In this document: piece after piece, positions 25,354 to 34,850 of the stretch
Numbering within the stretch: position 1 is the stretch's first letter
Layout of the letters: every line of letters starts with the position of its first letter
Assembly: GCF_005116575.1 (NCBI RefSeq)
Contig: NZ_SWCN01000006.1
Coordinates: 62,001 to 126,000 of the forward strand
Origin: Desulforhopalus sp. IMCC35007
GTDB taxonomy: Bacteria > Desulfobacterota > Desulfobulbia > Desulfobulbales > Desulfocapsaceae
Direction of reading: 5' to 3'
DNA: 64,000 bases
Position numbers and translations under genes: made by a program
Notes under the pieces: model-generated
The model's input: the letters and a program-made list of their open reading frames with translations, nothing else
Database searches by the model: none
What the model was told of the DNA's origin: nothing

Positions 25354-26442
25354 TTAGATATCCCGTCCGTATTTATGATATGCTGCACAGGTACCTTCAC
25401 TTGAGACCATGCACGGTCCGATGGGGGTCGCAGGGGTACAGCGTTTATCAAAGAGGGGGCATTCATTGGGGATTTTTTTACCTTTCAAGATCTCTCCACA
25501 GAGGCACCCCTTTGGTTCTTTAGAATCAGGCAGGGTAATGTCAAGGCGCACTTCAGCATCAAAATCCCTGTAGGTCTCCCGTATTTTCAGACCACTTTGG
25601 GGGATGGGACCAAGGCCGCGCCAGTCCATATCGGCTGGCTCAAAAATCTCATCCACCATTCTTGCGGCCCGGGCATTGGGCTCCCGGGAAACGGCCCTGG
25701 GGTAGACATTTTCCACCTTGATATCTCCACGACCCACCTGTCTTGCGAGGAGGACGAGTGCTTTTAAAAGATCCGCCGTCTCAAAGCCACCAACAACGCA
25801 GGCAAGGTTATACTTTCTGGCCATGGGCTCCCAGGCCTTTGCCCCTATGATTGTGGACACATGTCCTGGACAGAGCAACCCATCAATTTTTAGGCTCGGG
25901 TCATCAAGGAGTGCTGCCATGGGTGCAGGCATGGTTTTCTGGGTGGAGAACACACAGAAATTATCAACCTTCTGATTTTTGGCTGCAAGGATGGTGGCGG
26001 CTATCCCTGGGGTTGTTGTTTCAAAGCCTACCCCCAGAAATACGATCAGCTCCTGTGGATTATTCTTAGCGATCTCCAGTGCATCCATGGGCGAGTAGAC
26101 AATATCCACCTTTGCCCCACGTGAGCTGGCTTCGGCCAGGGAGCCATTGCTGCCGGGCACTCTGAAAAGGTCACCGAAGATGGTCACATGGACCCCCGGT
26201 ATATCCGCCATGGCAATAAAGGCGTCCATGTGTGATGCGGAAGTGACACAGACAGGACAACCTGGACCCGAAACGAGTTTCATCCCATCAGGGAGAATGG
26301 ATCGCAGGCCGTTTCGAAATATCGCCATGGTGTGAGAGCCGCAAACTTCCATGACGGTGAGCGGTTTCGTCACAGCTTTTTTGAGCTCTTCCACCAGTGG
26401 CAGAGCCAGACTGCTGTCCCGGTATTCGTCCAGATGTTTCAT
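25354..26442 (-). CDS. hypD: Fe-S protein HypD, scaffold for the Fe(CN)2CO unit
   Basis: 362 aa. Family motifs are clear: VCGSHTM with the redox Cys, SGPGCPVCVT, FLGVGFETTTP, and a C-terminal cluster of cysteines (CLCGEIL, ECPLFDKRCTP) that binds the [4Fe-4S] cluster. With HypC it holds iron while HypE and HypF supply cyanide. 142 bp separate it from hypC upstream. Confidence 0.96.
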   Translation of the reverse strand: MKHLDEYRDSSLALPLVEELKKAVTKPLTVMEVCGSHTMAIFRNGLRSILPDGMKLVSGPGCPVCVTSASHMDAFIAMADIPGVHVTIFGDLFRVPGSNGSLAEASSRGAKVDIVYSPMDALEIAKNNPQELIVFLGVGFETTTPGIAATILAAKNQKVDNFCVFSTQKTMPAPMAALLDDPSLKIDGLLCPGHVSTIIGAKAWEPMARKYNLACVVGGFETADLLKALVLLARQVGRGDIKVENVYPRAVSREPNARAARMVDEIFEPADMDWRGLGPIPQSGLKIRETYRDFDAEVRLDITLPDSKEPKGCLCGEILKGKKIPNECPLFDKRCTPATPIGPCMVSSEGTCAAYHKYGRDI

Positions 26443-26584
26443 TGGTTGCCTTAACTGTTAATACCTTATTGTAAAATAATGAACCTTAGTACAACAAAGG
26501 GGATTGGGGAGAATATTTGACATTTCATCTGAGTTGTTTAAATGGCGCAATACGTAACATTTGATTCCAGCCTTTTTCCCGCGA

Positions 26585-26848
26585 TTAAGAGAGCAGCTCT
26601 TCTGGCATGTTTTCGGCAAGTTCCCGAAGAAGAGAAATGTTTTTCAGAGCCTCTTCCTCAACAAGAGAGTGGATTGCAAAGCCTGCATGAATAATGACAT
26701 AATCTCCTACAGCCGGCCAGTAATCAACGATATCAAGTCGAACGTCACGGCTGATACCATCTGCATCAACTGTGGCGACCTGGTTGCTGGTAAAGTCATC
26801 GGGATCACCATGAATGGCGGTTACTCTCATTGGAATTGCAAGACACAT
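26585..26848 (-). CDS. hypC: Hydrogenase assembly chaperone HypC
   Basis: 87 aa, full length. It begins MCLAIPM, whose Cys2 binds iron in the HypC-HypD complex and in the precursor large subunit. Its ATG lies inside the end of hypF (44-bp overlap) with a perfect GGAGG at the right distance, so translation is coupled to hypF. It carries the Fe(CN)2CO unit to the large subunit. Confidence 0.96.
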   Translation of the reverse strand: MCLAIPMRVTAIHGDPDDFTSNQVATVDADGISRDVRLDIVDYWPAVGDYVIIHAGFAIHSLVEEEALKNISLLRELAENMPEELLS

Positions 26849-29192
26849 GGCGCAGACCTCCTATTATTGCCTGACCTATGGAGATGGAGCCATCATTGAT
26901 GGGCAGGGCATTTCCCGTATACACTTCTAGGTCGTTTTGTTTGAGTAATGAAAAAAAGCCTTCAAGCAGCAGACTGTTTTGCATACAGCCACCTGAAAGC
27001 ACAACTTGTCGAATTCCTGTCTCTTTTGCAAGACGCAAGGCAAGTTGGCTCATGCTTTCTATGAGCATGAGATGAAAATGTAGTGCTATCGAAGAAACGT
27101 CACGATTTTTCTGCATTTCATCAACAATCATTTTAACAAATTTTGTCGAACTTATCTCCCATTTTCCGCCGCGATAGCAAAGAGAGTTGTCGCTCGCCCT
27201 GTGCAAGTTATGCCAGGCTGTGTCAAGCCAGTTGTTGGTTTTGGCAATTTTAGCGAGTGCTTCCAGCTCCATAGCTGCCTGGCCTTCATAGCTCATCGTG
27301 TCTCGGAGACCAAGAAGATTTGCAATAGCATCAAATAATCGTCCACAGCTTGAGCTGAGAGGGCAATTAAAAGAGTTCTCCAGCATGGATGAGATGATAC
27401 TGAGCTTTTCTTGTTCCAGATGTTGCAGGTTTGCAGGGAGATTTCGAGCAAGGATGCCATCTATTCCGTAGCTGCTGTAGAGGGCGGAAAGACCCATTCT
27501 CCATGGCTCTGTGGAAGCAGCATCGCCGCCGGGCAGGGGGAGATGGCTGAGGTGGCCCAGCCGTTCAAAGTCCGTGAGGCTGGTTTTGAGTATCTCCCCC
27601 CCCCAGAGTGTTCCATCTGTACCAAGGCCAACCCCGTCAAGCACTATGGCAAGTACGGGTTCTGTCAGTCTGTGTTCAGCCATGACAGCGACCGCGTGGG
27701 CGTGGTGGTGCTGAACCGTATACAGAGGAAGATCTAGACTCTTGGCGTATTGGCTTGACAGGTAGTCGGGATGAAGGTCGCAGGCAACCGCCTCGGGTTT
27801 AATCTGATAGAGACTTTGAAGATGATGTATGGACTCCTGATAGAATTCGGCAGTTTCCAGATTATCGAGATCGCCAATGTGCTGACTGGGGAAGATGGTA
27901 TTTTTCCGGGTCAGGCTAAAGGTGTTTTTGAGTCCTGCGCCGCAGCCAAGAATTTGCGGGAGTTCCATTTCTACAATCAGCTTTGCCGGGGCATAGCCCC
28001 TTGCCCGCCTTAAAATGACCTGGCTTTCACTAACTGTTTTGACCACGGAATCATCAACTCTGGTTAGGATCTCCCTGTTGTGCAGGAGAAAGAGGTCTGC
28101 AAGGGGGGCCAGACGGTGTATGGCGTCATCATTACTGATGCAGATTGGGCTGCCGCTCATATTGCCCGAGGTCATGACCAGCGCTGCTGGACAATTACTC
28201 TCGGCAAATAACAGATGATGGAGCGGAGTATAGGGAAGCATGACCCCCAGCTCCTCAATGCCTGGAGCAATGTTAACAGCGAGGCCGCCCTCAAGTTTAC
28301 GCCGTAAAAGAACGATGGGATGTTCAAAGGAGCAGAGAAGTGCAGCTTCACTATTGTTGACATGGCAGAGCTTTTTGGCGGCATTGAGGTCTTTTACCAT
28401 GATGGCAAGAGGCTTATCCGGTCTGCTTTTACGTTCCCTTAATTTTGCAACTGCTGTTGGTGAGCACCCATTAACACTGAGATAAAAACCGCCGAGGCCG
28501 CGTATGGCGACAACCTGATTGTCAGCCAGGGCCTGAATTGCGGTGGTGATTGGCCTGGTATCGCTGATCAGATTACCATTGCTGTCGTGGAGGCTGATCT
28601 GGGGGCCGCAGACAGGACAGGCATTGGGCTGAGCGTGGAATCTTCTGTCTGTCGGATCGTTGTACTCTTTTTCACAGACAGGACACATGGGAAAGACCTT
28701 CATGGAGGTCTTGGGTCTGTCATAGGGGATGCTTTCAATTATCGTATATCGTGGACCGCAATTTGTGCAGTTGATAAAAGGATAATGAAATCTTCGATTT
28801 GTAGGATCTAAAAGTTCAGAAAGACAATCGCTGCAAAGGTTTATATCTGGTGGAATAGCAGTATTTGCGATGTTTTGGTTCTTGCTGCTGAGAATAGTAA
28901 ATTCTGATCCTGCAGGTGATTTACCATGCAGCTGACAGGGACTGGTTGTAATCGAATCGATTGTCGCAAGTGGCGGCGCATCTTGCGTTATAGCCTGGAC
29001 AAAGGCGTCAATGCTGCTTGACTCACCCTGGGCTGCAATGAAAACGCCTGCACCTGTGTTGCTGACACTGCCGGCGATACTGAGACGAGTGGCTAAGTTG
29101 TAGATAAAAGGTCGAAATCCTACGCCCTGAACGGTGCCCTGGACGAGGATTTCGACACTGACCTGCTTATGATTTATGGGTAAATTTGACAC
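26805..29192 (-). CDS. hypF: Carbamoyltransferase HypF
   Basis: About 795 aa. The N-terminal acylphosphatase domain has VQGTVQGVGFRPF; two zinc-finger modules follow (CSDCLSE...CTNCGP and CPVCEKEY...CPVCGP), then a YrdC-like domain and a Kae1-like domain with HHHAHA. It makes the carbamoyl group that HypE turns into cyanide. The start is uncertain: GTG 29192 leaves a short lead before the acylphosphatase domain, while the frame is open to an ATG at 29270. Both overlap the end of the cytochrome b gene (29167) and neither has a good Shine-Dalgarno, so translation is probably coupled. Confidence 0.93.
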   Translation of the reverse strand: MSNLPINHKQVSVEILVQGTVQGVGFRPFIYNLATRLSIAGSVSNTGAGVFIAAQGESSSIDAFVQAITQDAPPLATIDSITTSPCQLHGKSPAGSEFTILSSKNQNIANTAIPPDINLCSDCLSELLDPTNRRFHYPFINCTNCGPRYTIIESIPYDRPKTSMKVFPMCPVCEKEYNDPTDRRFHAQPNACPVCGPQISLHDSNGNLISDTRPITTAIQALADNQVVAIRGLGGFYLSVNGCSPTAVAKLRERKSRPDKPLAIMVKDLNAAKKLCHVNNSEAALLCSFEHPIVLLRRKLEGGLAVNIAPGIEELGVMLPYTPLHHLLFAESNCPAALVMTSGNMSGSPICISNDDAIHRLAPLADLFLLHNREILTRVDDSVVKTVSESQVILRRARGYAPAKLIVEMELPQILGCGAGLKNTFSLTRKNTIFPSQHIGDLDNLETAEFYQESIHHLQSLYQIKPEAVACDLHPDYLSSQYAKSLDLPLYTVQHHHAHAVAVMAEHRLTEPVLAIVLDGVGLGTDGTLWGGEILKTSLTDFERLGHLSHLPLPGGDAASTEPWRMGLSALYSSYGIDGILARNLPANLQHLEQEKLSIISSMLENSFNCPLSSSCGRLFDAIANLLGLRDTMSYEGQAAMELEALAKIAKTNNWLDTAWHNLHRASDNSLCYRGGKWEISSTKFVKMIVDEMQKNRDVSSIALHFHLMLIESMSQLALRLAKETGIRQVVLSGGCMQNSLLLEGFFSLLKQNDLEVYTGNALPINDGSISIGQAIIGGLRHVSCNSNESNRHSW

Positions 29193-29811
29193 CGGTAAAT
29201 ATAGAGGAGATGATTCCCTCTGGTGCTTTGGCATCATTCCATATGCATAGATACACATGGATGACAGCAAATATCATGAACCACCACATAAGTAAGTGAT
29301 GCAAAAAGCGAGCGGACTGCTGGCTGCCAAAGATCGCCAGCCCCCAGCCTTCCCAAAAAGGTACTTCCGGGAAGAGCATGAAAAAGCCGCTGATGATCAT
29401 GGTGACAGCTACAAAAAATGTAAACAGGTAGGTCAGACCGGCCAGGATGTTATGGCCGAGTCGCTCATCGTGTTTATCGCTGATGTAACTGTACTGGAGC
29501 AGGGTCATTTTCAGATTGTTGAGATTTCTGCCCGTGATGGGGAGGATATCCCAAACTCTTTCCTGGGCATTGCCAAAAAAGTAGAGGAAAAGTCTGATCA
29601 GAACCGCTCCGGAAAAAGTGTACGCTGCAATAAAATGTATGAAGCGCATGGTTGCCATGGGGAAGCTTGCACTTCCCTCGATCATGGTGTTTGTCCACGG
29701 ATTGTTGATGTAAAAACCCGTCGTTACCAGAAAAACGATAGACAGAGCAAACATCCAGTGGAACAAGCGGAGCAATACGCTCCAGCACTGTTGTTTTTCA
29801 AATGTTGCCAT
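29167..29811 (-). CDS. [NiFe] hydrogenase cytochrome b subunit
   Basis: 214 aa with four main membrane helices and histidines on them suited to two b hemes (LLRLFHWMFA, MRFIHFIAAY, RFLHHLLMWWFMIF, AVIHVYL). It matches the HyaC/HydC family. It anchors the periplasmic hydrogenase dimer and passes electrons to the quinone pool. AGGAGG precedes the start. It lies 60 bp after the large subunit gene and overlaps hypF. Confidence 0.93.
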   Translation of the reverse strand: MATFEKQQCWSVLLRLFHWMFALSIVFLVTTGFYINNPWTNTMIEGSASFPMATMRFIHFIAAYTFSGAVLIRLFLYFFGNAQERVWDILPITGRNLNNLKMTLLQYSYISDKHDERLGHNILAGLTYLFTFFVAVTMIISGFFMLFPEVPFWEGWGLAIFGSQQSARFLHHLLMWWFMIFAVIHVYLCIWNDAKAPEGIISSIFTGVKFTHKS

Positions 29812-29871
29812 TCTAGTTACCTCCTACGGTATGAACCGGAAAGAAAAGTTGTTGTTATTGTAAACAGGTTA

Positions 29872-31572
29872 TTACATCGCCTTTACTTTAACGACTTCCT
29901 TACCTTCAGGGTCGAGCATATGGACGGCACAGGCAATACATGGGTCAAAAGAGTGAACAGTACGCAACACCTCAAGAGGTCTTTCCACGTCAGCGACGGG
30001 ATTGCCCATAAGGGACGCTTCGTACGGTCCGAGTTGTCCTTCTGCATCTCGTGGGCCGGCATTCCAGGTTGACGGAACAACACACTGGTAATTTTTGATC
30101 TTGCCGTCCTGAATAACAATCCAGTGAGACAGGAGACCACGAGGTGCCTCGTGAACACCAACACCGCGCTGTTCTCCCTTGGGAAATACAGGTGGGTTAA
30201 AGATCTCGTAGTCACCGGTGGCAATGTTGTTGACCAGAAGATCCCAATGCTTGAGAGCGAGATCCGCCATCATACCTGCACGAACTGCACGGGCCGCATG
30301 GCGACCAATGGTACCGTGGAGGATTTCAGGACCGACCTTGACACCCGCAACAGCGCTTATGCGACCAAGGAAATCATCAACGCTTTTAACGGTCAATGCA
30401 TGGCCCTGGGCATAACCAACGACCATCTGAGCCAGAGGACCAACCTGCATTGGCTTGCCCTGGAAGCGAGGCGCCTTCAACCAGGTGTAGCGTCCCTCAT
30501 CTTCAAAGTCGGTGTATTTTGGATCAGTTGTAGACTCCCAAGGGTGCTTGGACCAGTCACCGTCGTACCAGGCCCTGGCGATGGACTCTTCAACATTTTC
30601 TTTAAAGTATGGATCAGCATGAACATTGATGTTCTTAATGGTACTGAGATCACCGTTCATGACCGTTCCACCTGGGAGGTCTGCCTTGGTTGCAGCTGCA
30701 TCGAGGAACATGTCGGGAGCGGCAAGATAGTTGGTAACGCCTGCACCGTAAGGAATCCACTCTGCATAGAGTGCACCAACGGCCACAACATCTGTCATGT
30801 AAACCATCTTGACGAAATCCCGAACCTCTTCAATGAGCTGCTTGACCCAGTAGAGACGTTCCATGGTCACTGCGGTCTCATTTTCAGGATTCAGGTTGGT
30901 GGTCACACCACCGACGGAGAGATTCTGGACATGAGGATTTTTGCCGCCGATGATTCCAAGAGCCTGGGTGGCCTTACGCTGGTAATCAAGTGCTTCAAGG
31001 TAATGAGAAACCGCCATGAGATTTGCCTCAGGTGGTAGTTTCATGGCTGAGTGTCCCCAGTATGCATTGGTAAATGGACCGAGCTGACCGCTTGCAACCA
31101 GGGTCTTTACCTTGTCTTTTACCGCTGCAAAACGTTTTGGGCTGTTACCGGGCCAGTCCGAAAGACTGTCTGCAAGTTTAGCTGTAGCCACGGGGTCGGC
31201 ATCGAGTGCTGAAACAACGTCTACCCAGTCAAGAGCGGACAGGGTGTAGAAATGAACAATGTGATCCTGAAGACAATGAATTGCTTGTACCATGTTACGT
31301 ACAAGCTGCGCGTTCAAGGGAATCTGCAGGCCAAGGGCATTTTCAACCGCACGGACAGACGCAAGAGCGTGGACTGTGGTGCAAACACCGCAGATACGCT
31401 GGACAAAAAGCCACGCATCACGAGGGTCCCGTCCTTTGAGTATATTCTCAAGGCCTCGATACATCTGTCCTGAAGACCATGCCTTGGTGATGAGACCACC
31501 ATCTACTTCAACATCTACTCTTAAGTGACCCTCGATCCTGGTAATTGGATCAATGGTAATTCTTTGAGCCAT
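29872..31572 (-). CDS. [NiFe] hydrogenase large (catalytic) subunit
   Basis: 566 aa from ATG 31572, chosen because GGAGG stands 8 nt upstream; the frame is open five codons further. The nickel ligands are all present: RICGVC (C61, C64) and DPCIACAVH (C545, C548). After H551 a 15-residue tail ends the protein and should be removed by the maturation protease encoded downstream. It is a group 1 membrane-linked enzyme that oxidises H2 in the periplasm, exported together with the Tat-signal small subunit. Hyp proteins in the same run build its NiFe(CN)2CO centre. Confidence 0.96.
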   Translation of the reverse strand: MAQRITIDPITRIEGHLRVDVEVDGGLITKAWSSGQMYRGLENILKGRDPRDAWLFVQRICGVCTTVHALASVRAVENALGLQIPLNAQLVRNMVQAIHCLQDHIVHFYTLSALDWVDVVSALDADPVATAKLADSLSDWPGNSPKRFAAVKDKVKTLVASGQLGPFTNAYWGHSAMKLPPEANLMAVSHYLEALDYQRKATQALGIIGGKNPHVQNLSVGGVTTNLNPENETAVTMERLYWVKQLIEEVRDFVKMVYMTDVVAVGALYAEWIPYGAGVTNYLAAPDMFLDAAATKADLPGGTVMNGDLSTIKNINVHADPYFKENVEESIARAWYDGDWSKHPWESTTDPKYTDFEDEGRYTWLKAPRFQGKPMQVGPLAQMVVGYAQGHALTVKSVDDFLGRISAVAGVKVGPEILHGTIGRHAARAVRAGMMADLALKHWDLLVNNIATGDYEIFNPPVFPKGEQRGVGVHEAPRGLLSHWIVIQDGKIKNYQCVVPSTWNAGPRDAEGQLGPYEASLMGNPVADVERPLEVLRTVHSFDPCIACAVHMLDPEGKEVVKVKAM

Positions 31573-31600
31573 TTGTGAAACCTCCATATAAATTTAGACT

Positions 31601-31637
31601 ACTGATCGCAGGGAAAATGCGTGTTTCTGCGCTCAGT
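31601..31637 (-). repeat. Hairpin between hydrogenase small and large subunit genes
   Basis: Arms of 11 bp with one mismatch (31601-31611 and 31627-31637) lie in the 110-bp gap between the two structural genes. There is no T-run, so it is more likely an mRNA-processing or stability element than a terminator. Confidence 0.5.
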
Positions 31638-31682
31638 AAAACATTGCAAATGATAAAGTAACCCCTCAAAAAATATAGGAGA

Positions 31683-32762
31683 TTAAGCTTCTTCGTCCTT
31701 TTTCTTACCCTTGATCAGACTTTTGCCAATGCCAACTGCGGCATGGATACCAATTCCTGCAGCGGTTGCAGCCAGGATGGTCTTGCCTACCTTGTCAGCT
31801 TTTTTGACGATTCCTGTGGCAGGGATTTTCACCATTGGCAGTCTTTCATAAAATGGAGTCATGGTGTCCCAGAAATTAGGTTCTGTACAGCCGATACATC
31901 CATGGCCGACGCTTACGGGCCAGACGTCAACATCGTTGAAGCGAACGACCGGACAGTTTGAGAAAGTTTCTGGACCCTTGCAGCCAACCTTATAGAGGCA
32001 GTAGCCGAGTTTATGGAATTCGTCACCGTATTGCTCGACAAATCGACCTTCGTCAAAGTGAGCGCGTCTTTCGCAATGGTCATGGATGCGGCGGCCATAA
32101 GCAAAGAGGGGGCGGTTGAGACTATCAAGAGCAGGGAGTCTTTTGAAGGTCAGGTAGTGAAGGATGGTTCCAAGAAAAGAAATGGGGTTAGGTGGACAGC
32201 CCGGGATGTTAATGATCGGCTTGTCGCTGACGAGATCCATGACACCGACAGCACCGGTTGGGTTTGGAGCTGCGGCCTGGACGCCACCAAAAGTTGCACA
32301 GGTACCGATTGCTATGATGGCAGATGCCTTAGGGGCGACCTCGGCCAGGATGTCCATTGCGGTTTTACCTGCAATTTTACAGTAAATACCATTGTCTTTT
32401 GTCGGTATTGCGCCTTCTACAACGAGGATGAATGGATGATTGTCCACTGTGTCATGCAGGTTTTGTTCTGCCTGGTGGCCGGCTGCAGCCATAACTGTTT
32501 CATGGTAATCAAGTGAGATTATATCCAGAATGAGACGACCGATATCCGGATGGGATGAGCGCAATAGGCTTTCCGTGCATCCAGTGCATTCCTGAAAATG
32601 AAGCCAGATAACCCGTGGCCGTTCTGCGGTCGCAGCTGCTTCAACCAGTTTGGGGATCATTGCATCGGACAGTCCCAAAGCGGCTGCAGCAATTGTGCAT
32701 CCCTTGAGGAATCCGCGCCGATCAAGCTGCGGGTCCAGATTAGTTTTTACTGTGTCTGCCAT
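31683..32762 (-). CDS. [NiFe] hydrogenase small subunit, Tat-exported
   Basis: 359 aa. The twin-arginine signal DRRGFLKG is at 14-21. The proximal Fe-S cluster region reads ECTGCTESL (C59, C62), and GCPPNP, HCERRAHFDEG and CPVVRFND carry the other ligands. The C-terminus (about 318-348) is a hydrophobic anchor followed by a basic tail, as in membrane-bound types. The proximal site has Gly (CTGC, FGGVQ) where O2-tolerant enzymes have extra Cys, so an ordinary [4Fe-4S] cluster and O2 sensitivity are expected. AGGAGG precedes the ATG. It is first in the run. Confidence 0.96.
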   Translation of the reverse strand: MADTVKTNLDPQLDRRGFLKGCTIAAAALGLSDAMIPKLVEAAATAERPRVIWLHFQECTGCTESLLRSSHPDIGRLILDIISLDYHETVMAAAGHQAEQNLHDTVDNHPFILVVEGAIPTKDNGIYCKIAGKTAMDILAEVAPKASAIIAIGTCATFGGVQAAAPNPTGAVGVMDLVSDKPIINIPGCPPNPISFLGTILHYLTFKRLPALDSLNRPLFAYGRRIHDHCERRAHFDEGRFVEQYGDEFHKLGYCLYKVGCKGPETFSNCPVVRFNDVDVWPVSVGHGCIGCTEPNFWDTMTPFYERLPMVKIPATGIVKKADKVGKTILAATAAGIGIHAAVGIGKSLIKGKKKDEEA

Positions 32763-33453
32763 ATCAACCTCCTATTGCTGTGTGACAACAATTGTGCGCC
32801 AATGCGCGATTTCTTTCGACATGCTTCTCGTCGAATAAGGAAAATAAAAATACCCATAAAACAATAAAGCCGGTTGGCTTTGAAAGTAGATTCAATGGTT
32901 TTGATAAGATACCATTCGGAGAGTCTTTGGAGACACAGGACCGCACTTTCCAAGGATTTGTTACTTGCCTGCTTACGCAAGTAAAAAAAATAAAAAACCC
33001 AACGATGTAATGGGGAGCTGATGTTCGAGAAAAAGTGGATTGGTATGATGGCTCTACCTTGAAGCGCTGGGGGAATTTACCTTTGACAAATGAAACAGGG
33101 CAAGAAAAACAACCCTTAGATTGAGCGAATAGCCATGAGTGGATCATTTCAACCATTGTGCAAAGGGTGCGTTAGCACATATTAGCAAAGTGCAGTGTTG
33201 CTTGTGCGAAATTTCAGTATCACATATGTAAAGTTACAAGAAAAGTACCACTATGCAGGCTCTATAGCAAGATTATTTTAATCATTTAACGAATCTACAG
33301 TAGCCCCAGGTAGGGTGTTGCGAGAATTTGCACAATCGGCATATTTAACAGAAATCTGGGAGGAAAAGGTGGTTGTGCGAAAAACCGCACAACGATGTGG
33401 CGAATTAACGTGCGCCCGGGAAAAAGCAGTGATTGAAGTGGAAGCAGGCGAGT
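32763..33453 (-). promoter_or_regulatory. Upstream region of the hydrogenase run with six TTGTGC motifs
   Basis: This 691-bp gap between pcnB and the hydrogenase small subunit has no convincing ORF. It holds six copies of TTGTGC on either strand, at 32791, 33155, 33201, 33326 (reverse), 33372 and 33383 (reverse), several extended as TTGTGCGAAA or TTGTGCAAA. The last two form a perfect hairpin, GTTGTGCG and its complement, at 33372-33393. They may be sites for a regulator of the hydrogenase run; the regulator and promoter were not identified. Confidence 0.45.
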
Positions 33454-34839
33454 TTAACGTTTGAGGCCGAAAATACCGCCTTTCTTATTTTTCACCAGAG
33501 CTGGTTTGTGGCGAGGTTCTTCAGTAGTCTCACCTGGGCTCGTGGTCCTGGTGGCGACGTGTTCTATGGAGTCTTTTGGAGCACCTTGTGACAGGTTTTC
33601 AAGGTCAAGTTCTGTGTTGGTCAGAGCGGCCTGGTAGCAGTGGTAAAAAAGCCTGGCACGCTTAAAGTAACTCTTTTTTTTAAGCCAGTTCGGCCAGTTG
33701 CCGTGCTGGTTGTTGTGGATAAGGAGAGCCAGGTTGATCAGGTAATTGACAACTTCCTGTCTTAGCGATTTACGGAGGTTAAGGTGAATACCGATTCCCT
33801 GATCGATGTCCTGGCGGATCTGTTTCGCGTACTGGAACAAGGCCCCCCCTTTTCGAGGAGTCGTGTAGAGTTGATATCTCGATTCGACGAAAGGCGTGAG
33901 CAACAGGGCTATAAGGAAGAAGTCCTTTTGTCTGTGAATGTTATTGGTTTTGCTCAGAGAGTTAAGATTGTCAATGGCGGAAAAGAGTTTGCCTAAAAGT
34001 TCTCTTTGTTGCCGTGCATTCTCGGAGCGAGCAGTTAATATTTTTCCGTAGAAGGGAAAGAGGGTGAGAAAAAGACCGGAATCAAAGGCGAGCGGGAACC
34101 AGGCACCTGATGCCTCACTGTAGAGATCTTTGAGGAGTTCATCCCGCAACCGCGATGGAGGACAGAGCCTGAGTTTGTCGGCGTTGGTGCAGATTGCCTT
34201 CCAGCTCTGTTCTTCAATGGAAAATCCATTACGGGCGGCGTGGCGGATTGCACGCATCATCCGAACAGGGTCTCGGGTGAGTCGTTTGTCGGGGTCGCCA
34301 ACGATCCGGATGATAGAATTGGCGAGGTCCTGACTGCCATTGACGTAGTCAATGATGGTACAATTTTTAATTTCGTAAAAGAGCGAATTTATGGTTAAAT
34401 CACGTCTTCTCGCATCTTCGTGGAGCGTACCGAAGGTGTTGTTGGGAGCAAGTACTGCCTCAGGCCCATCCAGGTCATACTCAGACAGAGACCTGAGAGT
34501 GCTGACCTCAATCGTTTTTCCGCCCTTGAAAAAAACCTGAACAAGGCGAAACCTTCTGCCGATGGTGTTGCTGTTTGGAAAAAGTTTTCGCAGCTGGCCA
34601 GGGTGGGCATCGGTGCTGATGTCAAAATCCTTGGGCTCTTTGCCAAGGTACAGGTCGCGTACCCCCCCGCCAACGAGGTAGCCGGCAAAGCCAGCATCTT
34701 GAAGTTTTCTCAAAACATAGAGGGCATCTTTATCAATCATGCTGTTGCAGATTGGATGCTTATGGGGAGGGATAACAATAACAGCGCAGGAGTTGTCGGT
34801 CGTGTCCGGCGCTGTGTCAATTTCTTTGGCTTGATTCAT
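33454..34839 (-). CDS. pcnB: Poly(A) polymerase PcnB / tRNA nucleotidyltransferase family
   Basis: 461 aa. The class II nucleotidyltransferase core has LVGGGVRDLYLG and the metal-binding KDFDIST, then RRRDLTINSLFYE and the RDPVRMMRAIR helix. The length and the basic C-terminal tail (KKKSYFKRARL... and KNKKGGIFGLKR) match bacterial poly(A) polymerase I rather than the CCA enzyme, but the two are hard to separate by sequence. It adds 3' A tails to RNA and promotes decay. The next gene upstream (NPD family) ends 11 bp away, so they may be co-transcribed. Confidence 0.88.
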   Translation of the reverse strand: MNQAKEIDTAPDTTDNSCAVIVIPPHKHPICNSMIDKDALYVLRKLQDAGFAGYLVGGGVRDLYLGKEPKDFDISTDAHPGQLRKLFPNSNTIGRRFRLVQVFFKGGKTIEVSTLRSLSEYDLDGPEAVLAPNNTFGTLHEDARRRDLTINSLFYEIKNCTIIDYVNGSQDLANSIIRIVGDPDKRLTRDPVRMMRAIRHAARNGFSIEEQSWKAICTNADKLRLCPPSRLRDELLKDLYSEASGAWFPLAFDSGLFLTLFPFYGKILTARSENARQQRELLGKLFSAIDNLNSLSKTNNIHRQKDFFLIALLLTPFVESRYQLYTTPRKGGALFQYAKQIRQDIDQGIGIHLNLRKSLRQEVVNYLINLALLIHNNQHGNWPNWLKKKSYFKRARLFYHCYQAALTNTELDLENLSQGAPKDSIEHVATRTTSPGETTEEPRHKPALVKNKKGGIFGLKR

Positions 34840-34850
34840 GTGGGGAGTGA

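Noticed and set aside
32764-33156. A 130-residue open frame on the minus strand before the hydrogenase genes
   Set aside because: No ribosome-binding site and no protein-like composition; it lies in a motif-rich regulatory region.
33155-33175. Sigma-54-like GCAC...TTGCA on the minus strand before the hydrogenase run
   Set aside because: Spacing is two bases short and the -24 GG is missing.
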